Of a DNA stretch of 64,000 nt, positions 1 to 12,204 are shown piece by piece. Under the pieces are notes generated by a model. It saw only the letters and a list, made by a program, of their open reading frames with translations. It did no database searches and had not been told where the DNA came from. Source of the stretch: Molossus alvarezi (Eukaryota > Chordata > Mammalia > Chiroptera > Molossidae); contig CM073890.1 in assembly GCA_037176705.1 (NCBI GenBank), positions 98,260,591 through 98,324,590 on the forward strand, in the 5' to 3' direction. Each line of letters starts with the position of its first letter. Position 1 is the stretch's first letter. A program made the translations under genes and the position numbers.

Positions 1-3000
1 GAAGACATCAGAGATAGTTAGACACAGGAAGAAACAAACTAACAAAAAAAAGGAGGTATAAACCAGGAATTCCTAACCTGAAGTCTACATACCCCTAGCC
101 TTTTGAAGTTTCATATTCCCATGAGATTACATGAAATGATTTGAGTGAATAATTATTTGTCTGGGGAAAATGGTCTAGTCATGTTTATAAGATTCTCAAT
201 GGAGTCTAAAACCACCCCAAAATTAAGGACCATTAAGGATAGTGTGAAAAGAAGGAGGTAAATGTGAGAAATATCATAATGATATAATTAAGAAAATTTA
301 GTGATAACCCTTGTGTGAACCAGCATCTGATCCCCCTGGGCTCCTGTTCCAGTTAATAAAACTTCCGTATCAGGCACGTCAGATTCATGGTGTCAACGTG
401 ACGCCCAGAGCTAGCTGTCAAACAAGTAATGGACACTGTGGAGGTGATTGCAGGGCTTTGAAAATCATTCTCATGGAAACCTAGAGAATACTTTGAAGTC
501 AGAAACCTAGGCTGCTTCTATCTCATTTCTCTCTTTGCATGACTTCCATTTCCCAGGTGCTCTGAGGACGACCACTGGAGCTCCACCATGTTGTTGCCTT
601 TCAGTCAGTAGGAGTAAGAAGACAAAAACAAGGACACAGCGTTTCTTGTTAAAGAAAGTGTCTGGAATTATTGTACACACCTTCCACTATACCCTTTAAC
701 TTGGTAACCAAGTACACAAAGATTTGGGGAGTGGGTGCATGGAAATGTGGACTTTATTCTGGACAGTTGTTTACCCAGTGAAGGACCAGAGGAAAGAGGG
801 GAGAATAAATAAAGCAGAAAAACTAGCAATCTCTGTCATAGTAAAATAAGCAACTTTGAAGCATTCAGTAATGAAAGAAAAAGAAATATTTTGTATAATG
901 ATTCCCTTGGGATATTCATTGGGACAGACGCATATGACTCGAATGAAGGTGATGGCGGTAGAAATGAAGAGGAAGGGAGAGATTAATGAAATATTTAGGA
1001 AATATAATTAACAGAACCAAGTGATTAACTATACAGTGGGATATTTGGGAAATTTCAACAAATTCCTCAAATCATGCTGGTTACTTTATTTTTCTCTGCG
1101 TATGTGATCAATGGCACTGGTTTAGTAAGAGGGTAAACACAATCAAGAACAGAGTCAACAGAAGATTTAAGACTTAATAGACTATTTTTTAAACTTACAG
1201 TGAGTACAGTAAGCTCAAAGCAAACCGTTGTGACTTGGAAGAGCTAGTCTTTTAAAAGGAAAATGGTTTAAATTTTAATTCCTAAAGAGCATGACCAGAA
1301 ATACTAACCTGATGTTAGAGACCTGGGCCATAGAATGTATAAAAGTTCATCATAATTAGAAAAGCATTAAGGACATGAGTAGAGGCAGTGGCCCGCCAGA
1401 AGGGACCACATGAAACTTTACAGGTTGTGGCTGGTGAGGAGCCTGGAGTGCAAGAGGAAGGGGAAACAAACTGGATACACACACAAAATATCGCATATTC
1501 CACTCCTAATGCTGCAACTTCTCGGGGAAGGAAATAGGTAAGAGATTCTCGTTCGATGAGCATGAAGACATAAGGGCCAACAAGAGATTAAAATTCCCGC
1601 CCACCTGGAACGCTACAGGGAATCTACTTTGTAGGCTTGTAGATGCCTGGAGGAGCAGAAGCAGGGGAGAACCAGTCTCAACTGGTCCCTACCCCACCCA
1701 CCTCAGCCAATGGCCTTCCCCAAGGAAGTCCTTCAACAGGACCTAGGAGAGATCTGGAAAACTGTCCTTGTTTTCTAAAGACGTCAAGGAGACTGCTGGA
1801 AACAGGTGGGGGACGTTGTGAAGTTTCAGGGGATCCACAAGACCAGCTGGAACCAAGGGTGGAGGTTTAGTCAGCAAGGCATTGGTTTTCCTTCTTTTGT
1901 CTTGTTCTTTAGCAGACACACCCATTTATTTCTTCACTCAGTGGACAAACACATTATCTTCTATAAGTTCAGCAGATTGTTTTAATCTGTAAACTTAGCT
2001 TTCATTTGTAAACTTATTTTGAGCTACAATTTATATTATTGTAATTTTTTTAATGTTAATTGAACATATCAGTGTCTTTGTACTGGATGAAACATATGCT
2101 TCATACAATTCTTACTTGTAGATAGATATTAGAATTACAGTTAGAAATAAACAAAAGCATGCACACCCACATAAACACACCTACCCGTGAAATATAGTAA
2201 AGATGCTAAAGAAAATATGTAATGGAATCGTTTAGAAAGACTGTGTGCTGTAACTTCATTGACTAAAAGAACATCGTGAGAAAAACATTATTAGTATTAC
2301 TTCTTTGTTTGATACTTCTAATATCTTTTCTGGGAATTCAAGTGCAACAGAGAATCCAGTCAAATCTGGTGCTTTGCATCATTATTAAGCTCATATTTGC
2401 AAGTTAATCAAGTGTGATAAGGCTAAAATGTGAAAGCATTTGAATCAATAGCTCCTTCAGATGCTTCTCTGATAAAATTGCTTCATTTTCTTTTCTAATT
2501 AATTCATGCAAGTGGAAAGATTAAGAGAAAAACATATTTATATTAGAAGTAACAGAATCCAGTGTTTTGGACTGTATTGTTGGCATCTTTGCAACCAATA
2601 AGACCCTTTTAATAATCAGATCTCAGAAACATCTGTCTTAGAAGGGGATACGCTTTCTGGCTTCCATTTACTTGAATTAAGTTAGGGTCAATAGCAGAGG
2701 TTAAGTTACTTCTACCTGGAAATTAATCGGAAAATTCATTTTGCCCTTTGATGTTGTTTTTCTGTTCCTTGTGCCTCACCCTCCCCCCGTTATCTTCTTA
2801 AAATTCTAAAGCTTCCTTTTAAAAGAATTTGAAGTTGTGGATTTCTATAGTTACATGATTATATACTGAAAACATAATAGGGTAGAACAAAATGTTTTTA
2901 AAAATGTGACATATTAAAGAAAATTCAAAGAAATCATAAGTGACTCTAATATATTGGCAAATTTCTGGCTACAGTCTTAGTGATATTTCTGCTAAAAGAA

Positions 3001-3335
3001 ACCTACTTTCCATTTTGTGTTTTCTCATTTGCATTACTGCAAAGTTATTCATGCATATGAAAAGAATATTTTATCTTCATATTCCTTCCTCTCCATATTC
3101 CAAACCCAGTGTGTTTATGAGTTATACATAAAAAACACTTTTATAGTTATATATTTATGCATATCTAGGTGATTAAAATTTGGTATTACAACTGGATAGC
3201 AAGCCCAAGTGATAACATTATGTGTTAGATGTGTCTTATCACTTCATTAATAGCATATCAAAAGTGTCAAATACCTTGAAATCCAATAATTGTAACTGAC
3301 AAGCTTTAGCGTGATTTGTCTCCATTGGGAAGGAT

Positions 3336-3339
<4 letters not shown>
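1..3339. other. Unassigned AT-rich non-coding DNA
   Basis: I recognise no gene or repeat family in this stretch. Short frames exist around 1315-1925 and 2940-3131, but they overlap on both strands, show no domain and look like chance. The part from about 1310 to 1960 is less AT-rich than its surroundings and shows no low-complexity sequence. It could be unique conserved DNA or an old repeat I cannot name. Confidence 0.5.

Positions 3340-3381
<42 letters not shown>
3340..3381. repeat. (GA)n microsatellite
   Basis: This is an uninterrupted GA/AG dinucleotide run of about 42 bp. It makes a short frame rich in Arg-Glu that should not be read as a protein. Confidence 0.97.
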
Positions 3382-3387
<6 letters not shown>

Positions 3388-5849
3388 TGTACTTCTGAAT
3401 TCCTCCTTTAAGTGCATATTACTCTATGATAAGCTCTTGTTTCTTCTGCAAATATTTTTAATGAGATGCTGTTTTTACAGTATTCGTGGTAAGTAGCTAC
3501 TGAAGTTTCTGTGTGCATAAGCAGTATCATCTTCTAAATTCAGAAATCAAGTACTGTTCCCAAAAGAACTACAAATATTAACTGGCAAGAAGAAAAATAA
3601 CCAACCTAGTAGAATTTAATCTCCTCAAGTTTGATTCTTCTTAACTCATTATTCCAGGAAAGAATTTTACTTGAAAGTTTAGGCAGAGTTCACAGTGAAA
3701 AATCATTTCACCCCTTCTCTCCAATTCTAATTTTACCACTTAGAAAAGCAAATATTATTGCTTAATTCCCAACAGTTTTCTCTCAAAAATATCTTGGCGC
3801 TTGGGAATAAGAGGGAAATAGGGTGACAGTGAATTTCATAGACACAACTCATTCATTACAATGATGAGGTATCAAGAATCCCCATTCTTCATGTCCACTT
3901 TATCTGTATTTGGGGATAGCATGGAGGAGGAGCGAGAGGAAGCTAATGTTTTCCTCTTTAAAATTAATTCCCAGTTAGCCATTTAACTAGTGGATTATTT
4001 TGAAGCCCAGAAGACATTGTAATTGCCTTTCTCTTTTCAGGGATTGTAGCAGATATTAAAGTGAATAGACAATGGTAGTCATGTGTAGAATAACCTGGTT
4101 TTCTAGACAGACCCACTTGTCCGAGATCAAACAGCTACAGCACATTTAGGGTTACAGTCTCCTTCCCTTCCTCCTTATTCTCAACCGCAGTGGAGCTTTT
4201 TCCAACGTTGCCATGGTAACACTATATCTGGCTGCTAGCTCTGTCGTAAGTTATTGAACTGAGACTGGCTTTTGGTTTAGCAGATAATTAGGTTCTGTCT
4301 CACAGGTTCATTTTCCTGTGACTGGGACGTGAATATGACCTACAGCTGGCCTCAATTTCAGTGTCACAGACAAAACTTTAACCCTTCCCAAGCTCCCAGG
4401 CACTGTCCTCAGCCTTGCTGGGGAGGTGGAGGCCAATGCAGCTCACTCACACCGCAGAGAAGATTCCCAAGCCCCATCTTATTTTTTATCTTTGTTATAA
4501 CACCGAGGAAAATATGGTAAGGTTGTACACTTATGGCATTTTCAAAATTAAAAATATATCAACAATATTGTGTGCATATTTTATATGGCCAATATAGTAT
4601 ATGAAACTAAATAGTGTCTTTTCCCTGCTTCTTTAATAATGTTGAAGTTATATCGAAATACCTTGTGTTGCTGTTTGGATTTCACAGTATTTAATTTTCA
4701 AAAAACTCCAATCTCAGGAATATCAGCTTGGTACACTGATTCTCAGCTTCAATAACTGTCTGCCAACTGATTCATGTCCCTCCCTCTCCTTTCTACAAAG
4801 GTTCACTTTTTAGCCAACATGTAAAGCTTCCTTTGGAGTCACAGGCAGGTCCATAGCACAGGGACCAATGTCATCACTCAACTAATATGCCCAAATGTTC
4901 ACTCACGGCTTGAGTCTTGCTGGTTTGGGAAACCAGCAATGATCTGCCCTTTGTTTAGGACAAAGGAAGAAGCATAACTTTTGGAACAGATATCGAATTC
5001 ACAATACCCAGGGCAACCCAGAGAGCTGTAGGGTTAATATGAGAGTGTTTGTCTTTCTATGTCAAACAGTACAAAAGATCTCGAAGGGAATCTTTGGAGA
5101 TTTTAGTATATTTCACCTAAAACCTTACCATGAAGAGATAAGAAAGGAATAAGGGAGAATTGAGACCACCATAATTAAAACATGAATTAAAGAAATTCCA
5201 TAGCTTAATTAGCTGGAAAATTATATCACTATCACAATAAAGATAGGACAATTCATAAAAGGAAAGATTTAGAAGATGCAGCAATTGTACCCTAGAACCA
5301 TGATGTATCTGTGTGTGCATGCAGATCACATAGTTATCTTCTGTTTTCATCCATCCTTTCTGTTGTCAGACTCTAGATGAGAGAACATCTTGAATGGCAG
5401 CAGCCTAAAACGTCCTGCGTGTGTCCCACAGATGCAGAGAACTTAGTGGAGAGGGTCAGGATGGGGGCAGTTTGTATGAATTAAGAGACAGAACTGATAG
5501 GTGAGGAACCAAGTTGTCGCCAGTTATTTTCCACTAAACCGAGCTTCTTTTAACCTCTACTCTCAAGTTCGTTGTGCCCATTGTTCTCTTATTAATGATC
5601 AACAAGTGTTTGCTGAATGAATGTGTGAATTTTTCCCTACTCTCTATTGTATGGAGTAGGAACTAAGTTAGCACAGGATTTCGAAGTCTACAAGCATTTT
5701 CAATCCAAGTTCCTTCTAACTTCTTCTGCTGCTTCCCAGTAGCCCCTGTGCACGTCATCGCTGCCTGGATTTCTGAAAGAGCCTCATAGCAGATCATCTA
5801 CCCTCTTATTACCCATTATAGACATTACTATGCACAGGAGACTGAACAC
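3382..5849. other. Unassigned non-coding DNA
   Basis: I see no gene and no confidently named repeat. The segment from about 4000 to 4520 is less AT-rich than the rest, has no simple repeats and holds an X-box palindrome (listed separately). It is therefore a candidate conserved non-coding element. The remainder is featureless AT-rich sequence. Confidence 0.45.
4207..4220. promoter_or_regulatory. RFX X-box-like palindrome
   Basis: The 14-bp sequence GTTGCCATGGTAAC fits the RFX-family consensus GTNRCC-N(0-3)-RGYAAC in both half sites and is a near-perfect inverted repeat. RFX dimers bind such X-boxes at ciliary and MHC class II promoters and in many distal enhancers. I see no gene start next to it, so if functional it would be distal. 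A random 12-base match is possible in 64 kb, which keeps the confidence moderate. Confidence 0.45.
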
Positions 5850-6385
5850 TGTCTAAAATGCAAGACAGTGGAGTGCGCACCCTCCTCCCAACTTCCCAGT
5901 GGTTTCGCATGCAGTAAGAATAAGACACGCAATCCTTACTTTGCTCACCAAGCCCGGTATGACCTTGCCCCTGCCTCGCTCCCCTCTTTGCACTCTCCAC
6001 GTGGCCTTTCCTCGGCCAGCTAAGCGCACGTCCACTGGAGAGCCTTCGTCTGTGCTGCTCACTGCCGGGAAGGCGTGGCTCACTCCATGGCTCACGCCTT
6101 TGTCATTCTGGTTTCTCCACTGAGATGTCACCTCCCCAGAGAGCTCCCTAAACATCTTAAGAAGCACCTCATTTACTATCCAGAAACCTTTCAGCTTTAG
6201 GTTTTTTTCCTAGTGCTTATCACTTCTTGATATATTAGAGAAGCAAAGTAGTATTATGCATTTTCCACTAAATATAAGCTCGTATGGGCAGGAACTTTGA
6301 CTATTCATGAGTATACCTCTAGTGCCTTTAATCTAGAGCTAGACCCTCATAGCCTTTAATAAATATTTGTTGAATGAATATATAA
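5850..6385 (+). mobile_element. L2 LINE, 3' end fragment
   Basis: The order of features matches the mammalian L2 3' end: a 'cttcccagtgg' block, the 'ccttgcccctgcctc' block, 'gagatgtcacctcc', and a terminal 'aataaatatttgttgaatga' motif at about 6359-6378. It is an ancient, strongly diverged copy of about 530 bp. The frames that cross it are not genes. Confidence 0.85.
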
Positions 6386-6674
6386 GTGGATGATAAAGTG
6401 AAGAGATCCAGGCAGAGGGTCGGTGTATCCCAACCTACGAGACTGATTATGAGTATCCCTGACACAGTGAATGAAATCTTAGCCTACATGATGAAATCGC
6501 ATGAATAGGCACAATACAATTTAGGGACACGGCTTGTTTTTCTGTGGCTCTCTTCAGCAGATTGAAGTAAAAGAAGGAAATTGAGCTTGTTTCCATCTCA
6601 CCATTGCATGTACTCTATTGCATGTACAATAGAGTACAATCCATATACCAACCCCATCACAACCCCAGTCATTC

Positions 6675-6893
6675 ATGGAACACTTTTTCTGCTAAGGGCC
6701 AGAGAGTACTTATTTTTGGCTGGGCGGACACACAGTCTGTGTCACCAAGACTCGGCACTTCTCTTTTGGTGTGGAAGCAGCTGTAGACAACACATAACAA
6801 GCGGGTGTGGCGGTGTTCCAATAAAAGGTTATTTACAAAAACAGGAAATCAGCCACATTAGCACCCAGGCCATACACAGTGTGCTGACCCCTG
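6675..6893 (+). mobile_element. hAT-like non-autonomous DNA transposon fragment
   Basis: The sequence follows a common mammalian non-autonomous element, with blocks 'aagggccagagagta', 'gttccaataaaaggttattt' and 'acaaaaacagg', and a terminal 'gctgacccctg'. I recall it as a hAT-class MER element but cannot give the exact family name. A second copy lies at 44190-44362. The 171-codon frame over it is a by-product. Confidence 0.7.
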
Positions 6894-7240
6894 ATGTCCA
6901 GTCTTTCCCCAGTTTCTCCTCCTGCCAAGGTGCTGAAATAATGCTCAAAAACTATGGCTCTCCTACCTGGTTCTTTCAAGAAATGAAACAGATTGGGGAT
7001 TTTCTAGTGGGTGGAACACGCTTGAGGCTGGTTTCTTTCTTTTCTCCTCTTGTTTGTTCACAGTCAGTTCTCAACCCTGAACTGTCACAGCTGTAACAAT
7101 AACTGAGCCACGTTAGATCCTTACAGTGACTAGTGTTCTTCTAGGACAATTATAGAGGGATGCATTCCATGGGGTATTGGTTAACTGGCTCTCTAGGGGA
7201 AACAAAGATGATTACTAATTTCTGTAATAAATTCTCCCAC
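6894..7240. other. Unassigned spacer DNA
   Basis: No repeat is recognised here. The stretch lies on the proposed 3' (intron) side of the candidate exon. Confidence 0.3.
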
Positions 7241-7444
7241 CATGGTCATTTTCAACTACCAATATGATGTCACTTAACTTGGAGTTGAGAAAGATGGACG
7301 TAATAGCCTCCTGAATCAGCATGAGCTGGCTCCTGTCCACAGCAGGATGCGTATTTAAAAGCTGCAATAAACTTGACTCACTGCCATTGCTAAGTCTGGA
7401 GGAAAGACTGGTGGTCTTGATGGGAGCAACTGGCTGGAGGATCT
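7241..7444 (-). CDS. Candidate lone coding exon, unidentified protein
   Basis: This is the only frame in the window that looks like an exon rather than a repeat. Reading on the minus strand, a long pyrimidine tract (7452-7490) runs into TTTCAAG and then an open frame. A possible splice donor ATG|GTGGGA sits at 7240. Between these sites lie 204 bp, exactly 68 codons, entered and left in phase 1. The peptide begins EILQPVAPIKTTSLS and contains VDRSQLMLIQEAITSIFLNS and SDIILVVENDH. It has no low complexity and mixes hydrophobic and polar residues as a folded protein would. The SDIILVVE stretch faintly resembles the start of a BTB domain, but I cannot assign a family. The frame stays open to a TAG at 7215-7217 beyond the donor. 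I see no second exon, so it could also be a chance frame or part of an old repeat. Confidence 0.3.
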
Positions 7445-7490
7445 CTTGAAATGTCAAAAAAAAAAAGAAGAAGAAGAAAAGAAAAAGTAT

Positions 7491-8799
7491 ATAAATGTAA
7501 TGCTGAATATAAAGCCCTTAGTTCAGTGTTTGGTTAAAGTGCAGACTCAGTAAATAATAGCTATTCCCTTCTTAGTCTGCTATTATAAGCACTAAAATGA
7601 AATGTTTAGCTACAGATTCAATCCAATTTTAATTCCTTTGTGTTAATAAGACCTCTTAACATCGAAGCAACAAAGATAAAGGAATGTTATGTAGCTATTC
7701 AGGACTGCCCAGCTCAAGGTTAAGATAGCAGCAGCGTACTCCAGCCGGGATAAAAGACGCTTCCACTTGACTGCAGTTCTTCATAGCACTTCACAAGAGT
7801 CAAGCCGTGTCGCTTCCCTTCAGAGCGGAGCAGAACATCTCAGGAGCACAGTTCAATTATTGGTTGAATAATGGGTTCAATTTGACTATAATCCAAACAA
7901 ATACACTCCAACAAGTTCAAGACCAGGATGGGCCCACAAAAAGGTAAAGACTTCACTGGGGTCTCCAGGCGAACACTCGGATCGAATGAGTAACATGGAT
8001 GTCTTATAGTATTTGGCCACAAACAACATTACAGTTCAGTCCCAGTTGGGCAAAACTAATGAAATAACAAAATATTGACAGTAATTTGAGTAACCAGACA
8101 GCAAAGTGGACATCAGTCTGAAAGAAAGGAGTGAAAAAGTATATATGAACTCTGAAAGTGATGAGTACACAGTGTAGGTCTAGAAACCATGAAGCTAATA
8201 TCTGCTGTTTTGAATACTATAAAACTGCTTTTAAAAATTATTTACCCTCTAGTCTCCTCTGCTCATTTCCTTCAGTCTATAAAGTTGTCTGTACTTCTGT
8301 GAAAGGTATGACTTAGTCTTTGGTCTGTGAAGTAAGGTAAGAAGTGTATTCCTTTAACCTTCTAGCTTAAAAGGAATCTTGTTCTCTGTGCTTCTGTTAG
8401 CACGTAATTCAAATGTATTGGTTTGGTTGCGGTTACCCTGATCCATCTCTTGAGGGTTTTCTTTCCTAGAAACTCATTTCAACAGCTCAGCCCAAACCCT
8501 GAGCAGAACTCCACCCCCACACCATCCAAATATTACTGAATTAGCTGAATTTTCTGTTTCAATGAGTTCTTCCAGATCTATTTTTTGCTACGATTTCTTT
8601 TGGCTTTCTGATTATACAAATATTAATGAACATATATTTTATGTTCATCTTTAAAAAAAAATTCTGTTATGGAATCTTCCAAATATATACAAATTAGAGA
8701 ATAGCATAAAGAACCTCTATGTGCTCATCACACATAGTTCAACTTTTCAACTTTTTTTGTGTGGGGGAGGGGATAATTCACACACCCCACCCCCACCCC
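7491..8799. other. Unassigned DNA; possible LTR-like piece at 7680-8040
   Basis: Most of the stretch is AT-rich and unrecognised. At 7680-8040 there is a less AT-rich segment with GGATAAAAGAC at about 7747, which looks like a TATA-type signal in an old LTR, but I cannot name a family. The segment at 8650-8750 resembles a frequent ancient repeat block ('agaatagcataaagaacc') of uncertain class. Confidence 0.3.
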
Positions 8800-9410
8800 G
8801 TTATAATGAGATGTTTTGACATATAATATTGTATAATATACTGAGAAGTGATTACCACAGTAAGGTTACTTAACACATTCATCACCTCACATAGTTTAGT
8901 GACAATTATCTTTCAGAGTGAGAACATCTAAGATCTTCTCTCTTAGGAACTTTCGGGTTAACGATACAGTATTGTTACCTACAGTCACCATATTGTACAT
9001 TATATCCCCAAACATATTCATCTTACAGCTGGCACTTTGAACCCTGTGACCACCATCACTCATGTCCCCCACACCCCTGGCAGCCACCAAGCTACAATTT
9101 GTTTCTATGAATTTGGCATTTTGTAAATTCCACGTATAAGTGAGATCATGCAGTATTTGTCTTTCTCTAACTTACGTCAGTTATCACAATGCCCTCAAAG
9201 TTTATGCATGTCACATATGACCAGATTTCCTTCCTTTTTTTGTGGCTGAATAATATTTCATTGTGAGTATGCATACCACATTGTATCCATTCATCCAATA
9301 ACAAACTCTTAAGTGTGTATCTTGGCTTTGTAGATAATGATGCAATGAATATGGGGGTGCAGATATCTCTTTGAGATCAACTTCTATTATTTATGGCCAA
9401 TCTGTTTTCA
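8800..9410 (-). mobile_element. Ancient L1M 3' end fragment
   Basis: Read on the minus strand, this matches the 3'UTR and end of ORF2 of old placental L1M subfamilies. It shows the block on acquiring TTATAATGAGATGTTTTGAC at the tail side, the 'gagaacatctaagatcttctctctta' type segment, and the 'gtataagtgagatcatgcagtatttgtct' type end of ORF2. The copy is heavily mutated. Confidence 0.75.
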
Positions 9411-9530
9411 TTCATGCCAACCATTCACACATTCCTAAATTCCTTGATTATTTTGTAGCAAACCCATGTAACATGTCAAATGGATGCATTTACAAATATT
9501 TCAGTGTGTATCTCTAACAGCAGAGTACTG

Positions 9531-9791
9531 GTTTTTTTTTTGTTTGTTTTTTTTTAACCTCACCCGAGGACTTTTTTTTTATATATATATTTTGTTCAGA
9601 TAGAGTGGGAGGGAGAGAGAGAGAGAGAAACATCGATGTGAAAGGGACACATCGAGTGGTTGCCACCCACACAACCCAACCAGGGCCCGGGACAAACTGT
9701 AACTGAGGTACATGCCCTTAGCGGGAACCGAACCCGGGTCTCTCAGGACCGCAGGCCGATGCTCTAACCGCTGAGCCAAACCGGCCAGGGC
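9531..9791 (-). mobile_element. VES-type SINE, young subfamily
   Basis: This is a tRNA-derived SINE. On the minus strand it begins CCCTGGCCGGTTTGGCTCAG, followed by the A-box (TGGCTCAGCGG) and a B-box-like GGGTTCGGTTCC. Then come CT repeats and a 3' end GTCCTCGGGTGAGG before the A-rich tail. It is flanked by a perfect 10-bp TSD, CAGAGTACTG, at 9521-9530 and 9792-9801. The short frames across it are not genes. Confidence 0.95.
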
Positions 9792-9801
9792 CAGAGTACT
9801 G

Positions 9802-10270
9802 TTTTTAACAACACAGTAGCATTATTATTCTTACAAATAGTTATAGTAGTTCCCTAATATAATCAAATATCCATAAATGTATAAATTTTCCTGTGTCTTT
9901 TTTTTACAGTTAATTTACTTGAATGAGGATTTAAATATGGGCCACATAAAGCATTTGCTTGAGATATTCCTAAAGTCCCTTTCAAGCTATAGGTTTCCTC
10001 TTTTTTTAGTTCTTTGCAATTTATTGTTGATGAAACTGCATTGGTTGTCTTTAGTGTTTTTCTCAGTCTGGATTTTGCTGATTGCCATGTTTTCCTCTGC
10101 TGGTATTTCCTGTAAACAGAAACTAGACTGAAATGTCTCATTCAGGGTCTTTTTTCGCACTGTTTTAGCAAAATTCATTCATAAATGGTCTCATGCGCAT
10201 CCTATCAGGAAGCACAAGCCAGCATGTCTTTCTGGGGGCTGAGCGAGAGGATGTTTGTGATTTTGTAAGT
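9802..10270. other. Unassigned AT-rich spacer
   Basis: The short overlapping frames on both strands at 9863-10178 show no recognisable domain. I see no repeat family I can name. Confidence 0.4.
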
Positions 10271-10642
10271 ACAGTCGATCCTTGAGGTTAGGGGTGCTGA
10301 TGCCTGCACCGTCAAAAATCCGTGTGTAACTTCTAATTCCCTAAAAAGTTAACTATCATCATCGCTCCGTTCCCATGGGTGATCCAGTCAGGACCCCGCG
10401 AATACCCAGAGCTGCAGCAGCTCGAGTGCTTTGTGTCATGCAGCACATACTCCTGCGGTCAGCACTTCGCCTCCTCGGGCTCCGACTGCAGATGGAAACC
10501 CGCTCTGACCGCAGTTTGTTGAATCCGCACATGCGAAACCCAGAACTGGGGACACACAGGGCCGGCTGTACATTCATTGAAAATAGTCCACATGTAAGTG
10601 GGCCCACGCAGTTCAGATCCGTGTTGTTCGAGGGTCAACTGT
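10271..10642. mobile_element. Tigger-like (Tc1/mariner) MITE
   Basis: The element begins TACAGTCGATCCTTGAG and ends with the inverted counterpart GTTCGAGGGTCAACTGT. The two ends match at 12 of 16 positions as inverted repeats, with TA-CAG at one side and CTG near TA at the other, as in pogo/Tigger elements. Internal parts ('gttgaatccgcacatgcg') fit a known placental MITE consensus. About 150 bp in the middle (10345-10495) do not match what I remember and may be an insertion. The 119-codon frame here is incidental. Confidence 0.65.
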
Positions 10643-10648
10643 GTATAT

Positions 10649-11108
10649 TGTGGTCACATCATCTGGGAATCAAAACTCTTATGTTAGAATTTAATATGTC
10701 ATTATGTCATGATATTTCAAAAAGAGTGCACTAATCTTCACTGATCCCACCAACTGGGCACGTCTGAGCACCATCACCCTAGTGAATATCAGAGTGAAAT
10801 AGTCCACTCATGTATCTGAAATTGAATTAAAATATAAAGAAATTCCAGGGGAAGTAGCTTTGAACAAACACAAGGTTCTATATAGACCTCCTTCAATCCA
10901 AAATATCGCTAGGTTATTTTCAGAAAAGAATGAGTAATATTATAGTTATATTGTATTGTGGTGACCCTGAGGAGACCAACATGCATTAGATCACAGGGGC
11001 AAGGGAAGCATTAGAACTGTCCCATGGTGGGACGCTGAACCGTCACAGCCTACTCCCGCGTGCTGGGCATCCCTGTCACTACCCTGGAATGCAGTTGACA
11101 TAAAAATG
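10649..11108. other. Unassigned spacer
   Basis: No gene or named repeat is visible. Confidence 0.4.
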
Positions 11109-11118
11109 TAACCCATGA

Positions 11119-11381
11119 GCCCTGGCCGGTTTGGCTCAGTGGTTAGAGCGTTGGCCTGCGGTCTACAGAGACCCGGGTTCGGTTCCTGCTAAGGGCATGT
11201 ACTTCGGCTGCAGTTTGTCCCCGACCCTGGTCAGGTCGTGCAGGTGGCGGCCACTCTATGTGTCCCTTTTTCACGTCGATGTTTCTCTCTCTCTCTTCCT
11301 CTCTCTCCCTCCCACTCTATCTGAACAAAATATCGAAAATGTCCTCGGGTGAGGATAAGAAAAAAAATATATATATATATA
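11119..11381 (+). mobile_element. VES-type SINE, young subfamily
   Basis: The full-length plus-strand copy has an A-box at about 11131, a B-box region GGGTTCGGTTCC, CT repeats and the 3' stem-loop GTCCTCGGGTGAGGATAA followed by A and AT repeats. A perfect 10-bp TSD, TAACCCATGA, sits at 11109-11118 and 11382-11391. Confidence 0.96.
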
Positions 11382-11581
11382 TAACCCATGATACAAAACG
11401 TTAGTTGTCTTTTCAAAACAGATGTGTGTATTCTTGAGAATGAAAATACAAGTTTGTGATTATCTACAGATTTTCAGAAATTCATGTCTTTTGATTCATC
11501 TTAAACTGGAAAATTAGGGGGTTTTAATTTATAGTTATTAGCTTATTATGACAATCTCATATCTCTTTCTCTATATATATT

Positions 11582-11638
11582 TGTGTGTGTGTGTGTATGT
11601 ATGTGTGTGTGTAGATAGATAGATAGATAGATAGATAG
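11582..11638. repeat. Compound (TG)n-(GATA)n microsatellite
   Basis: A TG/TATG tract (11582-11612) passes directly into a GATA tract (11613-11638). Confidence 0.95.
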
Positions 11639-11639
11639 G

Positions 11640-12186
11640 GGATTTATCATTTATTTCCCATATGTATGGATGCTTTTATTTTAAAACTATAGTATCATGT
11701 ATAAATACTCCAATTAATCAATATACATCATTAAAATGAAACTTATATTCTGTTTTGAAACCACTGGAAAATATCTTACTTAGACTTAAGAACTACATTA
11801 CCTTTATGAGTTCTCTTCAAGTTTTAAGGTCCCTTGACTCTCTTCTCATTCCATACCAGAGATTGGAGCAGTTTTTTCAGAAAGTTACATAAATCTACAA
11901 AATAAAATGTGGTAGTCTATGACCCACGTCTTATACTTCTATTCATCCTACTGTGTTTGCTCCCAAAGTAAGACTGCAGACATGTAAGCATGGCTTTATT
12001 AGTTGCCATTTTGAAGAAATAGAGACCATACAATAATTGGAAGATAAAGAATCTTAAACATTGCCGACCCTCTGCTCTGAGGCTGGAATCCCTTAGCAAT
12101 ACATCTGGCTAACAGCATCCTACACTAGAACTTACCATTTTCAAAGGTGGGACAGTTATTACTTTCATAGGCAGCTAATGATATAT
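11640..12186. other. Unassigned spacer
   Basis: AT-rich sequence with no gene or named repeat. Confidence 0.4.
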
Positions 12187-12204
12187 TTGATTAGCTCTAA
12201 TTTT

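Noticed and set aside
3311..3496. Arg-Glu repeat protein
   Set aside because: Product of the (GA)n microsatellite.
6581..7096. 171-codon plus-strand frame
   Set aside because: It runs through a hAT-like repeat and unassigned DNA, has no domain, and overlaps another frame.
11131..11352. tRNA-like A- and B-box sequences and 60-140 codon frames beginning MAQ(R/W)LE.. at 9579, 11131, 14323 and 37997
   Set aside because: These are parts of VES SINEs. The tRNA fold is not complete and the repeated peptide start is simply the SINE head translated.
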